Notes: generated by a model not told the origin, from the letters alone. Numbered from the stretch's first letter, positions 18,564 through 27,921 are shown. The stretch: DNA of 64,000 bases from UBA1930 sp943371535 (GCA_943371535.1 CALRVE020000003.1:1-64000); one strand, 5' to 3'. A program made the numbers and translations.

Positions 18564-21500
18564 ATGTTTAAGAAACTATTCCTTTTACTATTCACCTTTC
18601 ATTATTCACTTTCCATTTTTGCACAAATACAAGTGCAACAACTTCGTTGTGAAATGTTAAATAATCCGTTAGGAATTGATGTTACACAACCAAGATTCAG
18701 TTGGCAAATAGCATCTCCACAAAGAAATGTACAACAATTGTCGTATCAAATTATTGTTGCATCCAGCAAAGAAAAATTAGCAGCAGACAATGGCGATCTA
18801 TGGAATTCAGGAAAGGTGCAGTCTAGTCAGTCGATACATGTAACCTATGCTGGCAAAGCATTGCAAAGTAGAGACAACTGTTTTTGGAAGGTAAAAGTAG
18901 TTACCAATAAAGGTATTTCAGAATGGAGCAACTATGCAAATTTTAGCATTGGATTATTAAACAAAGAAGACCCGATAGCTATCGGGTGGAAAGCCAAATG
19001 GATTGGCTACGATAAAGCTTCTAGTTGGGATAGTATTACACAGTTTTCAAGATTATCGGCTCGTTATTTTAGAAAGCAATTTCAAAGCAATAACACTATT
19101 AAAAGAGCAACTGTGTACATAGTTGGCTTAGGTTTATACGAATTATACATCAATGGCAATAAACTAGGCAATCAGGTTTTAGCACCTGCACCAACGGATT
19201 ACAGAAAATCTGTTTTATACAATACACATGACGTAACTCGTTTGTTGAAGGCTGGCAACAATGTTGTAGCAACAGTTTTAGGCAATGGTCGCTTTTTTAC
19301 CATGCGTCAAAACTACAAAACTCCTAAAATAAATACGTTTGGTTTTCCTAAAATGTTGCTGCAATTAGAAATTGAATATACCAATGGAGAAAAGAGAACA
19401 ATTGTAAGTGATGAAACTTGGAAGATAAATGTAGATGGACCAATCAGAACCAACAATGAATACGATGGTGAGGAATATGATGCTACAAAAGAACTAAAAG
19501 GTTGGAACAATATTAGCTATAATGATGTAACTTGGTTACAACCTGAATTAGTAGAAGCACCAACAGGAAAAGTAGTTGCTCAAATGAGTGAACCAATGAA
19601 AGTGATGCAAACAATTCAGCCAGTATCTATTAAAAAGTTGGGTAATAAATACATACTCGATTTTGGACAAAATTTTTCTGGTTGGGTTAAAATAAAAAAC
19701 TTACAAGCGGCTTTTGGAACTAAAATAACATTGCGTTTTGCAGAGAGTCTTCAAAAAAATGGAGAACTGTATGTAGCTAATTTACGAGATGCAAAAGTTA
19801 CCGATAGTTATACGTTTTCTAATGCATCACTTGATTCAAAAGGTTGGAAACCTTCCTTTGTGTATCATGGTTTTCGGTATGTAGAAATAGCTGGTTATAG
19901 TGAAGTATTAACACTTAACAATTTTGAAGGAGAATTGGTGTATGATCATTTACAAACCACCAGCTCATTCAATACCTCTAATAAAACAATCAATCAAATT
20001 TATAAAAATGCATGGTGGGGAATTGCTACCAACTATAAAGGTATGCCTGTTGATTGTCCTCAACGTAATGAGCGTCAGCCTTGGTTAGGCGATCGTTCTA
20101 CAGGAGCTTATGGAGAAAGCTTTTTGTTTGCCAATCAAAACCTCTATGCCAAGTGGTTAGATGATATTCAACAAGCACAAAAAGAAGATGGAGCCATTCC
20201 TGATGTAGCTCCTGCCTTTTGGAATTATTATTCAGATAACATGACTTGGCCTGGCACTTATTTAATGGTAGCAGATATGTTGTACAATCAGTTTGGCGAT
20301 AAACAAGCTATTGTAAAACATTACCCATCTATGAAAAAATGGATGTACTATATGAAAAATAAGTACATGAAAAATAACCTGATTGCAAAAGATAAATATG
20401 GCGATTGGTGTGTGCCACCTGAAAGTTTAGAACTCATTCATGCAAAAGATAGTTTATTAAAAACCAATGGAGAATTAATTGCATCTGCTTACTATTACTA
20501 TTTCTTGGGTTTAATGCAAAAGTTTCAAAAAATTATTGGTGAAGAATTTGAAGTTGATGAATATGGTGTTTTACAAAATCAAATTAAACAAGCATTCAAT
20601 GCTAAATTCTACAACAACAATAAAAAATATTACGATAACAATAGCCTTACTGCTAACATATTACCTCTAGCTTTTGGAATGGTTGATGCTGCTAATAAAG
20701 AAGCAGTATTTAACAATATTTACAACAAGATTAAGATAGACAACCACATGCATAGCAGCACAGGTGTTATTGGTACACAATGGCTCATGCGTACATTAAC
20801 ACAGTTTCAACGTAGCGATATTGCTTATACTTTGGCAAGCAATACATCTTATCCTAGTTGGGGTTATATGATTGGGCAAGGAGCAACCACCATTTGGGAA
20901 TTGTGGAATGGCAACACTGCTGACCCAAAAATGAATTCACAAAATCATGTGATGTTGTTGGGCGATTTATTGGTGTGGTTGCATGAAAATATTGCAGGTA
21001 TAAAATCCGATAATCAAGAAGTAGCTTTCAAAAAAATCATCATGAAGCCTGAAAATATTGATGGATTAAATTTTGTAAATGCCTCCTATAATTCTTTGTA
21101 TGGCACTATTAAAAGCAGTTGGAAAAAATCAACACAGCAGTTTATTTGGAACATTTCTATCCCTGCAAATAATACAGCAATGATTTATTTTCCTGCTTCG
21201 TCTGAAAAATTAGTTTTTGAAAGCAATAAAATGGCTTCTTTAAATGAAGGAATAAAGTTTATAAAAATGGATGGTAGAAATGCTGTCTATGAACTTGCGT
21301 CAGGTAATTATTCCTTTGTTTCTTACTTCAATTTTAAAAAAGGAATTGTAAAAGAAGAATTTATTTTTGATAGAAGTTCATTTCCTGAAAGTCATTCTGC
21401 AACCATTGTAGAAACACCAAAAGGTTTAGTTGCTGCTTGGTTTGGTGGAACAAAAGAGGGCAATAAAGATGTTTGTATTTGGACTTCACATTTAGTCAGC

Positions 21501-22382
21501 AATGAATGGACAAACCCTGTGCAAGTTGCAGATGGTATCATCAACGATTCAACTCGTTATCCTTGTTATAATCCTGTTTTGTTTCAAGTGCCAAATGGAG
21601 AATTGTTATTGTTCTATAAAATTGGTCCCAACGTTGCAGGTTGGAAAGGCTACATGATACGTAGTAAAGACAATGGCAAAACTTGGAGTGCAAGAGAACC
21701 CTTACCTGATGGTTTTCTTGGTCCAATAAAAAATAAACCAGAGTTAATTAATGGTGTATTGCTTTGCCCAAGTAGCACTGAAAAAAATGGCTGGAAAGCT
21801 CATATAGAATTTACGACAGACTTTGGCAAAACCTGGAGCAAAACAGAGCCAATCAACGATGGCACAATTATGCAAGCCATTCAACCAAGTATTTTAAAAC
21901 ACAAAGATGGCAGCTTGCAAATTTTATGTAGAAGCCGAAACACCACCCTCAACGAAAGTTTTAGTAAAGATGGTGGCAAAACTTGGAATGAAATGAAGTC
22001 CTCTAATTTGCCCAATAATAATTCTGGTACAGATGCTGTAACGTTGGCAGATGGTAGGCATATGTTGGTGTACAATCATGCATTACCTAATGCTTCTTGG
22101 GTAAAAGGTAAAGGCCCACGTACACCTTTAAATGTGGCTATTAGCAACGATGGTAAAAAATGGTTTGCTGTCGCAGTACTAGAAGATTCGCCTGTAAGTC
22201 AATATTCTTATCCATCCATTATTCAAACCAAAGATGGCTTGGTACATATTGTATATACTTGGCGTAGAGAAAGAATTAAACATGTAGTTATCGATCCTTC
22301 AAAAATTGAACTAAAAGAAATTGTTGATGGTGTTTGGCCAGGTCAAGTAACATTTGTAGGAAAGGCTGGTAGTGAAGAATAA
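18564..22382 (+). CDS. GH78 alpha-L-rhamnosidase fused to a C-terminal sialidase-fold (BNR) domain
   Basis: 1272 residues with a heptamer-repeat signal MFKKLFLLLFTFHYSLSIFA. Residues 20 to about 920 are a GH78 rhamnosidase: LRCEMLNNPLGID and PRFSWQI (N-terminal domain), GLGLYELYINGNKLG, then the (alpha/alpha)6 barrel with VDCPQRNERQPWLGDRSTG, and GQGATTIWELWNG. Residues from about 925 to the end form a separate propeller with Asp-boxes SKDNGKTW, TTDFGKTW and SKDGGKTW. The first removes terminal rhamnose; the second resembles a family usually found as a stand-alone protein. The CCCGATAGCTATCGGG palindrome (18971-18986) is translated as PIAIG in the first domain. Confidence 0.88.
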   Translation: MFKKLFLLLFTFHYSLSIFAQIQVQQLRCEMLNNPLGIDVTQPRFSWQIASPQRNVQQLSYQIIVASSKEKLAADNGDLWNSGKVQSSQSIHVTYAGKALQSRDNCFWKVKVVTNKGISEWSNYANFSIGLLNKEDPIAIGWKAKWIGYDKASSWDSITQFSRLSARYFRKQFQSNNTIKRATVYIVGLGLYELYINGNKLGNQVLAPAPTDYRKSVLYNTHDVTRLLKAGNNVVATVLGNGRFFTMRQNYKTPKINTFGFPKMLLQLEIEYTNGEKRTIVSDETWKINVDGPIRTNNEYDGEEYDATKELKGWNNISYNDVTWLQPELVEAPTGKVVAQMSEPMKVMQTIQPVSIKKLGNKYILDFGQNFSGWVKIKNLQAAFGTKITLRFAESLQKNGELYVANLRDAKVTDSYTFSNASLDSKGWKPSFVYHGFRYVEIAGYSEVLTLNNFEGELVYDHLQTTSSFNTSNKTINQIYKNAWWGIATNYKGMPVDCPQRNERQPWLGDRSTGAYGESFLFANQNLYAKWLDDIQQAQKEDGAIPDVAPAFWNYYSDNMTWPGTYLMVADMLYNQFGDKQAIVKHYPSMKKWMYYMKNKYMKNNLIAKDKYGDWCVPPESLELIHAKDSLLKTNGELIASAYYYYFLGLMQKFQKIIGEEFEVDEYGVLQNQIKQAFNAKFYNNNKKYYDNNSLTANILPLAFGMVDAANKEAVFNNIYNKIKIDNHMHSSTGVIGTQWLMRTLTQFQRSDIAYTLASNTSYPSWGYMIGQGATTIWELWNGNTADPKMNSQNHVMLLGDLLVWLHENIAGIKSDNQEVAFKKIIMKPENIDGLNFVNASYNSLYGTIKSSWKKSTQQFIWNISIPANNTAMIYFPASSEKLVFESNKMASLNEGIKFIKMDGRNAVYELASGNYSFVSYFNFKKGIVKEEFIFDRSSFPESHSATIVETPKGLVAAWFGGTKEGNKDVCIWTSHLVSNEWTNPVQVADGIINDSTRYPCYNPVLFQVPNGELLLFYKIGPNVAGWKGYMIRSKDNGKTWSAREPLPDGFLGPIKNKPELINGVLLCPSSTEKNGWKAHIEFTTDFGKTWSKTEPINDGTIMQAIQPSILKHKDGSLQILCRSRNTTLNESFSKDGGKTWNEMKSSNLPNNNSGTDAVTLADGRHMLVYNHALPNASWVKGKGPRTPLNVAISNDGKKWFAVAVLEDSPVSQYSYPSIIQTKDGLVHIVYTWRRERIKHVVIDPSKIELKEIVDGVWPGQVTFVGKAGSEE
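18583..18617 (+). repeat. Heptanucleotide repeat encoding a signal peptide core
   Basis: Degenerate 7-bp units (ttttact, attcacc, tttcatt, attcact, ttccatt) encode LLFTFHYSLSI of the GH78 fusion's signal peptide. Confidence 0.6.
18971..18986 (+). repeat. 16-bp palindrome inside the GH78 coding sequence
   Basis: CCCGATAGCTATCGGG is perfectly palindromic and occurs again at 26187-26202; a variant is at 10686-10701. Here it is translated as part of DPIAIGW. Confidence 0.8.
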
Positions 22383-22664
22383 TTTTTTGGGAACCAGCAG
22401 CAGAATATCTATTGAGCTTCAGTTGCGTCGCACTCTTGTACATTTTATTCTTTATTGAACTTTTTAAGACAAAAATTTCACCATAAAGAACACCAACCAA
22501 AAGGTACTCAAAATCCGTAAAGAAACCTTTGTGTACTCTGTGTAATACTTTGTGCCCTCTGTGGTAAAATTGTAGTAAAATCTTACCACAAAAAAGTAAG
22601 ATTACGTATGTTCCAATAAAGTCTTTTGTGGCATCTTTATACTTCACGATTGCCACTTTACAAA
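22383..22664 (+). repeat. Intergenic R3 reverse, R1-type arm and an extra hairpin
   Basis: R3 reverse (about 22388-22465) starts right after the stop with GGGAACCAGC. A diverged R1 block ending CTCTGTGGTAAAA follows (about 22480-22570). A perfect 8-bp hairpin AATCTTAC/GTAAGATT (22579-22603) precedes the symporter gene and could be an operator or attenuator. No promoter consensus was recognised. Confidence 0.6.
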
Positions 22665-24311
22665 ATGACTCATTTGCCAATTTTAGATATCGCCATCATC
22701 GTTATTTATCTTGTTGCAATGGTGTACATTGGTTTTTATTTTTCTAAGAAGAATAAAAATGCAGAACAGTTTACTAAAGCTTCTGGCTCTATTCCAGGTT
22801 GGGCAATTGGTTTATCTATTTATGCAACATTTTTAAGCAGTAATACTTTTTTAGGAGTTCCTGGCAAAGCATTTGGTGGTAATTGGAATGCTTTTGTATT
22901 CAGCATTTCAATGCCTTTTGCAGCTTGGGTTGCCTCTAAATATTTTGTTGCATTCTATCGAAATACTGGTGAGGTTTCAGCTTATACCAATTTAGAAAAA
23001 CGTTTTGGTGCTTGGGCTAGAACCTATGCAGTGGTTTGTTTTTTACTTACCCAATTTGCACGTATGGGTTCTATTTTTTTTGGCATGGCTCTTACTTTAA
23101 ATGCTCTCACCAATTATTCTATGAGTAGCATTATGATTGTCATGGGTATTTGTATTATTCTCTATACCGTAATGGGCGGCATGGAAGCTGTTATTTGGAC
23201 AGAAGTGGTGCAAGGTATTCTTAAAACTTTGGGAGCATTGCTCATTCTATTTCTCATTGTTCGTGAAATTCCAGGTGGAGCAAAACAAGTTTATGAAATT
23301 GCAAATGATAACAACAAATTTAGCTTAGGCAGTACCGCTTTTAATTTTACAGAAAGTAGTTTTTGGGTAGTGTTGTTGTATGGTTTTTTTATCAACCTCA
23401 ATAATTTTGGGATGGATCAAAACTACATTCAACGTTATCATACAGCAACATCAGAAAAGCAAGCAAAAAAATCTTTATGGCTTTGTGTAGTAATGTATGT
23501 TCCAGCTTCTTTGTTATTTTTTATCATTGGTTCTGCTTTGTTTTCTTATTACAATTTACATCCTGAGTTAACCAATGCTTTAAAGCAATCTGTAGCAATT
23601 GAAAAGTTAGGTACACAAGCATCTGCAACAGAAATTGCTACTTATATCAATCAACTAAAACCAGCTGATTATGCCGATAAAGTAATGCCACATTTTATGG
23701 TAAACAAAGTGCCAACTGTGTTTTTAGGGTTAATTGTAGCTGCTATTTTATCTGCTGCTATGAGTACCATCAGTAGTGGTATGAATGCAAGTGCAACGGT
23801 GTTTACAAAAGATATTTACAAACGCTATTTCAATAAAACAGCAAGCGATAAAAAAGAGTTCAACATTTTATACATATCAACTGTAGTCTTTGGTGTAATT
23901 GGTTTGTGTACAGGATTGGCTATGATTGGCATTAAAAGCATCTTAGATATTTGGTGGGAGCTAAGTGGCATTTTTGCTGGCGGAATGTTGGGCTTGTTTT
24001 TATTAGGATTAATCAGCAAGCAAACCAAAAGTCCTGAGGCATTGATAGCAGTTATTGTTGGTGTAATTGTTATTCTATGGCTTACATTTTCTAACAAAAT
24101 TCCAGCTGATTATAGTTACTTAAAATCATCCTTACATAAGAACATGATTATTGTTGTAGGCACCTTAACCATATTCTTAATCGGAGTTTTCATCACCAAA
24201 CTGAAAAAAAAATTCGATAAGTCCAATAGTTGCAAAAGTCTAAGAAGTACTAATATTTCTGTACTTCCTAGAAGCATTTGTATAGAAAATAGTTCTTTAC
24301 ATACTTTGTAA
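22665..24311 (+). CDS. Sodium:solute symporter (SSS family), first of three
   Basis: I start it at the second ATG (MTHLPILDIAIIVIYLVAM), because that begins directly with the first membrane helix; an ATG 39 bp upstream adds MWHLYTSRLPLYK. 548 residues with about 13 hydrophobic segments. Family signs are SGSIPGWAIGLSIYATFLSSNTFLGVPG in the first two helices, IYTVMGGMEAVIWTEVVQG, and AAILSAAMSTISSGMNASATVFTKDIY (sodium site region). The C-terminal tail after KKKFDKS is hydrophilic and unusual. It probably imports a sugar or sugar acid freed by the enzymes upstream and feeds the cytoplasmic enzymes that follow. Confidence 0.88.
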   Translation: MTHLPILDIAIIVIYLVAMVYIGFYFSKKNKNAEQFTKASGSIPGWAIGLSIYATFLSSNTFLGVPGKAFGGNWNAFVFSISMPFAAWVASKYFVAFYRNTGEVSAYTNLEKRFGAWARTYAVVCFLLTQFARMGSIFFGMALTLNALTNYSMSSIMIVMGICIILYTVMGGMEAVIWTEVVQGILKTLGALLILFLIVREIPGGAKQVYEIANDNNKFSLGSTAFNFTESSFWVVLLYGFFINLNNFGMDQNYIQRYHTATSEKQAKKSLWLCVVMYVPASLLFFIIGSALFSYYNLHPELTNALKQSVAIEKLGTQASATEIATYINQLKPADYADKVMPHFMVNKVPTVFLGLIVAAILSAAMSTISSGMNASATVFTKDIYKRYFNKTASDKKEFNILYISTVVFGVIGLCTGLAMIGIKSILDIWWELSGIFAGGMLGLFLLGLISKQTKSPEALIAVIVGVIVILWLTFSNKIPADYSYLKSSLHKNMIIVVGTLTIFLIGVFITKLKKKFDKSNSCKSLRSTNISVLPRSICIENSSLHTL

Positions 24312-24534
24312 ATCACTGCAAATTTTCACCTTCGAAAATTCGCACCTTACAACAGTACTTGCATAAGGCACATCAGTCGGTTCGGTCATGCTTTAGCATG
24401 ATTGGAAAAATCGCTAAGCGATATTTTTCCAAAGAAGCGAATGGAGTGCTGTTGCAAGTACGAAGCCATTCGGCTTGAGTTAAAAAATATTGAATTAAAA
24501 TTAATTATAGAAACAAAAAGTATAAACTTAAAAT
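24312..24534 (+). other. Structured intergenic element unlike the other repeats
   Basis: GTACTTGCA (24355-24363) and TGCAAGTAC (24453-24461) could close a ~107-nt structure that contains hairpins CATGCTTTAGCATG (24387-24400) and TTGGAAAAATCGC...TTTTTCCAA (24402-24432). Another near-complementary pair AAGCGAATGG/CCATTCGGCTT could form an alternative fold. It occurs once in this window. Confidence 0.5.
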
Positions 24535-26142
24535 ATGTCAAAAGAAATTATACTTATCGCCTCAGGCGATTTACGTTTATCAGCCAACACCACTTGCTGG
24601 GCTGCACAAGAAGAAATGGAACAAAAACTAGCAGCTGCATTTGCTACTTTGGGTTACACAATCAAAAGAGCTCATACCTACGACCCTGTAAAAAAACATG
24701 GATTGATCGACTCGCAAAAAATGGGCATGGAAGTATTTAGAACCATTGATGAACATGCTCCATTAATTGTAGCTGAAAGTTTATGGCAATACAGCCATCA
24801 TGTATTGGCAGGATTAACCACTCATAAAGGTCCAATTTTAACTGTTGCTAATTGGAGTGGTCAATGGCCAGGCTTGGTTGGCTTACTTAATTTAAATGGT
24901 TCACTCACCAAAGCACAAGTAAACTACAGCAGTATTTGGAGTGAAAATTTTGACGATGATTTCTTTCTACAAGGAATAGAAGAGTGGTTACAAACAGGTA
25001 CTATAAAACATGACCAAAGCCATACAAAATCTTTCAGCTTGGTAAAAATTCCAACAGCAGAAGAAACTATTGGAAGAAACTATGCAAAAGCATTTAGAAA
25101 AAATAAAGCCATTATGGGTGTGTTTGATGAAGGTTGCATGGGTATGTACAATGCCATTATTCCAGATGATGCCTTGCATGCAACTGGATTGTTCAAAGAA
25201 AGATTAAGTCAGTCAGCTTTATATGCAGCTATGTTAGAGGTGACGGAAGTCGATGCTCAACAAATTCTCGATTGGTTATTACAAAAAGGAATGACTTTTA
25301 ATTGGGGAACCGATTATGCCACAGAACTCACCAAAGAACAAACTTTAGAGCAATGCAAAATGTACATTGCAGCATTGCGTATGGCCGATGATTTTGGTTG
25401 TGCCACTATTGGCATACAATACCAGCAAGGACTAAAAGATATTTGTGCAGCCAGTGATTTGGTAGAAGGTTTATTAAACAATACTGAACGTCCACCTGCT
25501 TATAGTAAAGATGGCAGAGAACTCTTTGCTGGCAAGGCTTTACCACATTTTAATGAAGTAGATGAATGTGCAGGTGTAGATGCTTTGATTACCTATGAAC
25601 TATGGAATCAACTAGGCATGAGTGGTGAAAATACTTTACATGATTTGCGTTGGGGACAACACTACACAGGCAATGGTATTGATGACTTTGTATGGGTATT
25701 TTTAATTTCAGGAGCTGCACCACCAGCTCATTTTATAGATGGTTATCAAGGTGCTGCAAGCGATAGACAGCCTGCTATGTTTTTTCCAAAAGGTGGTGGT
25801 ACATTGAAAGGAGTAAGTAAATCAGGACATATTGTTTGGAGCAGAATTTATGTAATTGGCAATACGCTGCATGCCGATTTAGGGGTGGGTGAAGTAGTGA
25901 GTTTGCCAACAGAAGAAACCAATCGTCGCTGGCAAGAAACCACACCTCAATGGCCAATTATGCATGGCGTTGTAAAAGGTGTAAGTAGAGATCAAATGAT
26001 GGCCAAACACAAAGCCAATCACATACAAGTAGTTTATGCAACTGATGAAACCACAGCTCATAAAGCTTGCAGAATAAAAGCTGCTGCTTTAGCAGAGTTG
26101 GGCATTCAGGTAAACTTTTGTGGCAGCGTTCAACTAAGTTAA
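24535..26142 (+). CDS. L-fucose isomerase-like ketol isomerase
   Basis: 535 residues, cytoplasmic (no signal). The start MSKEIILIASGDLR begins the N-terminal Rossmann-like domain. Family motifs follow: FDEGCMGMYNAIIPDD (about 196-212), EQCKMYIAALRMADDFGCATIGIQYQQG (about 277-305), LPHFNEVDECAGVDALITYELWNQL, and a C-terminal barrel with GGTLKGVSKSGHIVWSR. Residues corresponding to the metal-binding Glu and Asp appear to be retained. FucI converts L-fucose or D-arabinose to the ketose. In this sugar-acid cluster with aldolases rather than FucK/FucA, the substrate is probably a different aldose; that is inference. Confidence 0.82.
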   Translation: MSKEIILIASGDLRLSANTTCWAAQEEMEQKLAAAFATLGYTIKRAHTYDPVKKHGLIDSQKMGMEVFRTIDEHAPLIVAESLWQYSHHVLAGLTTHKGPILTVANWSGQWPGLVGLLNLNGSLTKAQVNYSSIWSENFDDDFFLQGIEEWLQTGTIKHDQSHTKSFSLVKIPTAEETIGRNYAKAFRKNKAIMGVFDEGCMGMYNAIIPDDALHATGLFKERLSQSALYAAMLEVTEVDAQQILDWLLQKGMTFNWGTDYATELTKEQTLEQCKMYIAALRMADDFGCATIGIQYQQGLKDICAASDLVEGLLNNTERPPAYSKDGRELFAGKALPHFNEVDECAGVDALITYELWNQLGMSGENTLHDLRWGQHYTGNGIDDFVWVFLISGAAPPAHFIDGYQGAASDRQPAMFFPKGGGTLKGVSKSGHIVWSRIYVIGNTLHADLGVGEVVSLPTEETNRRWQETTPQWPIMHGVVKGVSRDQMMAKHKANHIQVVYATDETTAHKACRIKAAALAELGIQVNFCGSVQLS

Positions 26143-26153
26143 TTTTTTTCTTT

Positions 26154-26443
26154 GGTGACCAACTGCAGTAATACTATTCAACTGCACCCGATAGCTATCG
26201 GGTTGCGTCGCACACTTGTACTGTAGTAAAATTTATGATCATTTTTTTACCACAGAGTAAGGGAGGAACAGAGTTAAACAAAGTAAAAAACTTAGTGATT
26301 CTTCGTGTTCTTTGTGTCTTGGTGGTTATCAGCTTCGCTAAAATACAAGATGAAGAATGTTCAATCGTACAAGTTTATCCTTCGACTATCGCTCAGGAAA
26401 AACTTGCAACAGGTGTTCAATTGAAATACAAAAGCTGGTCACC
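26154..26443 (+). repeat. Complete foldback element with terminal inverted repeats GGTGACC/GGTCACC
   Basis: R3 reverse (26154-26230) begins GGTGACCAACTG, 12 bp after the stop. The 16-bp palindrome lies inside it (26187-26202). An R1-type block (about 26245-26340) follows, then R3 forward to GGTCACC at 26437-26443. Other copies end GGTAACC or GGTTACC; here both ends carry the matching C/G variant. It fills most of the 445-bp gap 26143-26587, where I see no credible gene; a 76-codon frame at 26235-26465 is only repeat sequence. Confidence 0.72.
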
Positions 26444-26587
26444 AAAAATATCCTCTGCTTTATAGCAAACTAATTGTGCCCTTTGTGGGTAAAACTCAAT
26501 AGTAAAATATTCCATTACAAAAGTAGTTTACCACATTATTGTTCTTAGCTAAAAAACAGAACTTTCGCTTTTAAAATAAAGCTTGGT

Positions 26588-27571
26588 ATGTTGTTCAATA
26601 AAAAGTTTGTTCCAGTAATGATTACGCCTTTTAACCTAAAGGCCAAAGTAGATTTTGAAGCCATAAAAAAACTAATCGATTTTTATTTGGCTGCCGGTGT
26701 AAAAGGCTTTTTTGCCAATTGCCTTAGCAGCGAAATGTACAGCATTAGCGAAGACGAACGCTTAGAACTAACTGAGTTTATTGTACAATATGTTCGTGGT
26801 AGAGTGCCCATTGTAGCAACAGGATCGTTTGGATTAACCATTGAAGACAAAGCAGAATTTACCAAAAAAATTTATGCTACGGGTATAGATGCTGTGATTT
26901 TAATAACTGGTCATTTTGCCAATATAGATGATAGCGATGAAGTATTGCTCAAGAATTTTGGTAAGTTTTTAAAACTAACAGAAGGTGTTCCTTTAGGAAT
27001 GTATGAATGTCCTGCACCTTACAAAAGAATTTTAAGTGCAGATGTTTTTAAAACATTACTGCAAACAGGTAGGTTTGTGTATCATAAAGACACATCCATA
27101 CAACAAGAACAAGTAAAAGCCAAATTAGCAATTGTAAAAGAATTAAACATCCCCACTTTTGAGTTTTATGATGCCCATAGTCCCAATGCCTCTTTCTCTG
27201 TAAGAAATGGAGCAAAGGGCATGAGCTCAATTTCAGGAAATTTTTATCCTGAAGTATTGGTTTGGATGGTGAACAATGCCGCTAATCCTGATATGAAAGA
27301 AAAAGTAGATTGGTTACAAGCAGAAATTATTAAAGTAGATCCTTTAATACATATTGCATACCCCATGAGTGCTAAATATTTTTTAGCCAAAAGAGGATTG
27401 CCTGTAAGAACCATCAGTAGGGCACATGCATTGGAACTTACACCAGAACAAAAACAAACTTTAGATACTGTACATACAGCATTTTTAAACTGGTGTGAGG
27501 TGTTGGGTATTGAAAAAGTAGATGTAGAAGAAATTGTGGCTCCTAAGGTGTTGTTTGATTCCCCAATATAA
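26588..27571 (+). CDS. DHDPS/N-acetylneuraminate-lyase family aldolase or dehydratase (first copy)
   Basis: 327 residues, cytoplasmic TIM barrel. It starts MLFNKKFVPVMITPFNLKAKVDF, with GVKGFFANCLSSEMYSIS in place of the usual G-T-T-G-E segment. The Schiff-base lysine is likely in FVYHKDTS (about residue 165). These enzymes cleave or dehydrate 2-keto-3-deoxy sugar acids via pyruvate Schiff base. The loop change (CLSSEMYS) suggests a divergent substrate. The next two genes downstream are a dehydrogenase and a second DHDPS-type enzyme. The 3' end of this gene takes part in the tandem duplication of the following gap. Confidence 0.85.
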   Translation: MLFNKKFVPVMITPFNLKAKVDFEAIKKLIDFYLAAGVKGFFANCLSSEMYSISEDERLELTEFIVQYVRGRVPIVATGSFGLTIEDKAEFTKKIYATGIDAVILITGHFANIDDSDEVLLKNFGKFLKLTEGVPLGMYECPAPYKRILSADVFKTLLQTGRFVYHKDTSIQQEQVKAKLAIVKELNIPTFEFYDAHSPNASFSVRNGAKGMSSISGNFYPEVLVWMVNNAANPDMKEKVDWLQAEIIKVDPLIHIAYPMSAKYFLAKRGLPVRTISRAHALELTPEQKQTLDTVHTAFLNWCEVLGIEKVDVEEIVAPKVLFDSPI

Positions 27572-27921
27572 AAAAACCACGAAGTCACAACGGCACAAAG
27601 GTTCACGAAGACTTCTTTGTGTTGCTTAGTGACTTGGTTTCCCTGTGGTTCAAAAAAATAAAAGATGCTACCATTAAATATGATGATTCACCAATTTAAA
27701 AAAAACCACGAAGTCACAACGGCACGAAGGTTCACGAAGATTTCTTTGTGTTGCTTAGTGACTTGGTGTCTTTGTGGTTCAAAATAATAAACGATGCTTC
27801 CATCAAGTATGATTTTCACCAATTTAAAACAAACCACGAAGTCACAACGGCACGAAGGCTCACGAAGACTTCTTTGTGTTGCTTAGTGACTTGGTGTCTT
27901 TGTGGTTCAAAATAATATACG
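27572..27921 (+). repeat. Three tandem copies of an R1-containing gene junction (about 128 bp each)
   Basis: Each unit has a complete R1 hairpin (arms AACCACGAAGTCAC and GTGACTTGG...GTGGTT) followed by a near copy of the start of the next gene. Decoy ATGs are at 27665 and 27794; the real one is at 27922. The first two are followed by sequence resembling the 3' end of the upstream aldolase gene (GATTCACCAATTT versus GATTCCCCAATAT). So the amplified unit runs from one gene's end to the next gene's beginning. Confidence 0.8.

Noticed and set aside
22288..22680. A minus-strand 130-codon gene
   Set aside because: It is the antisense reading of R1/R3 repeats and of the ends of two real genes (typical H-K-V-H-K-G repeat translation).
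24402..24740. A 112-codon gene overlapping the isomerase start
   Set aside because: It runs through the structured element and then through the isomerase gene in the wrong frame; it shows no protein-like pattern.
26235..26465. A 76-codon protein gene
   Set aside because: The frame consists of R1 and R3 repeat sequence, and similar short frames arise in other copies.
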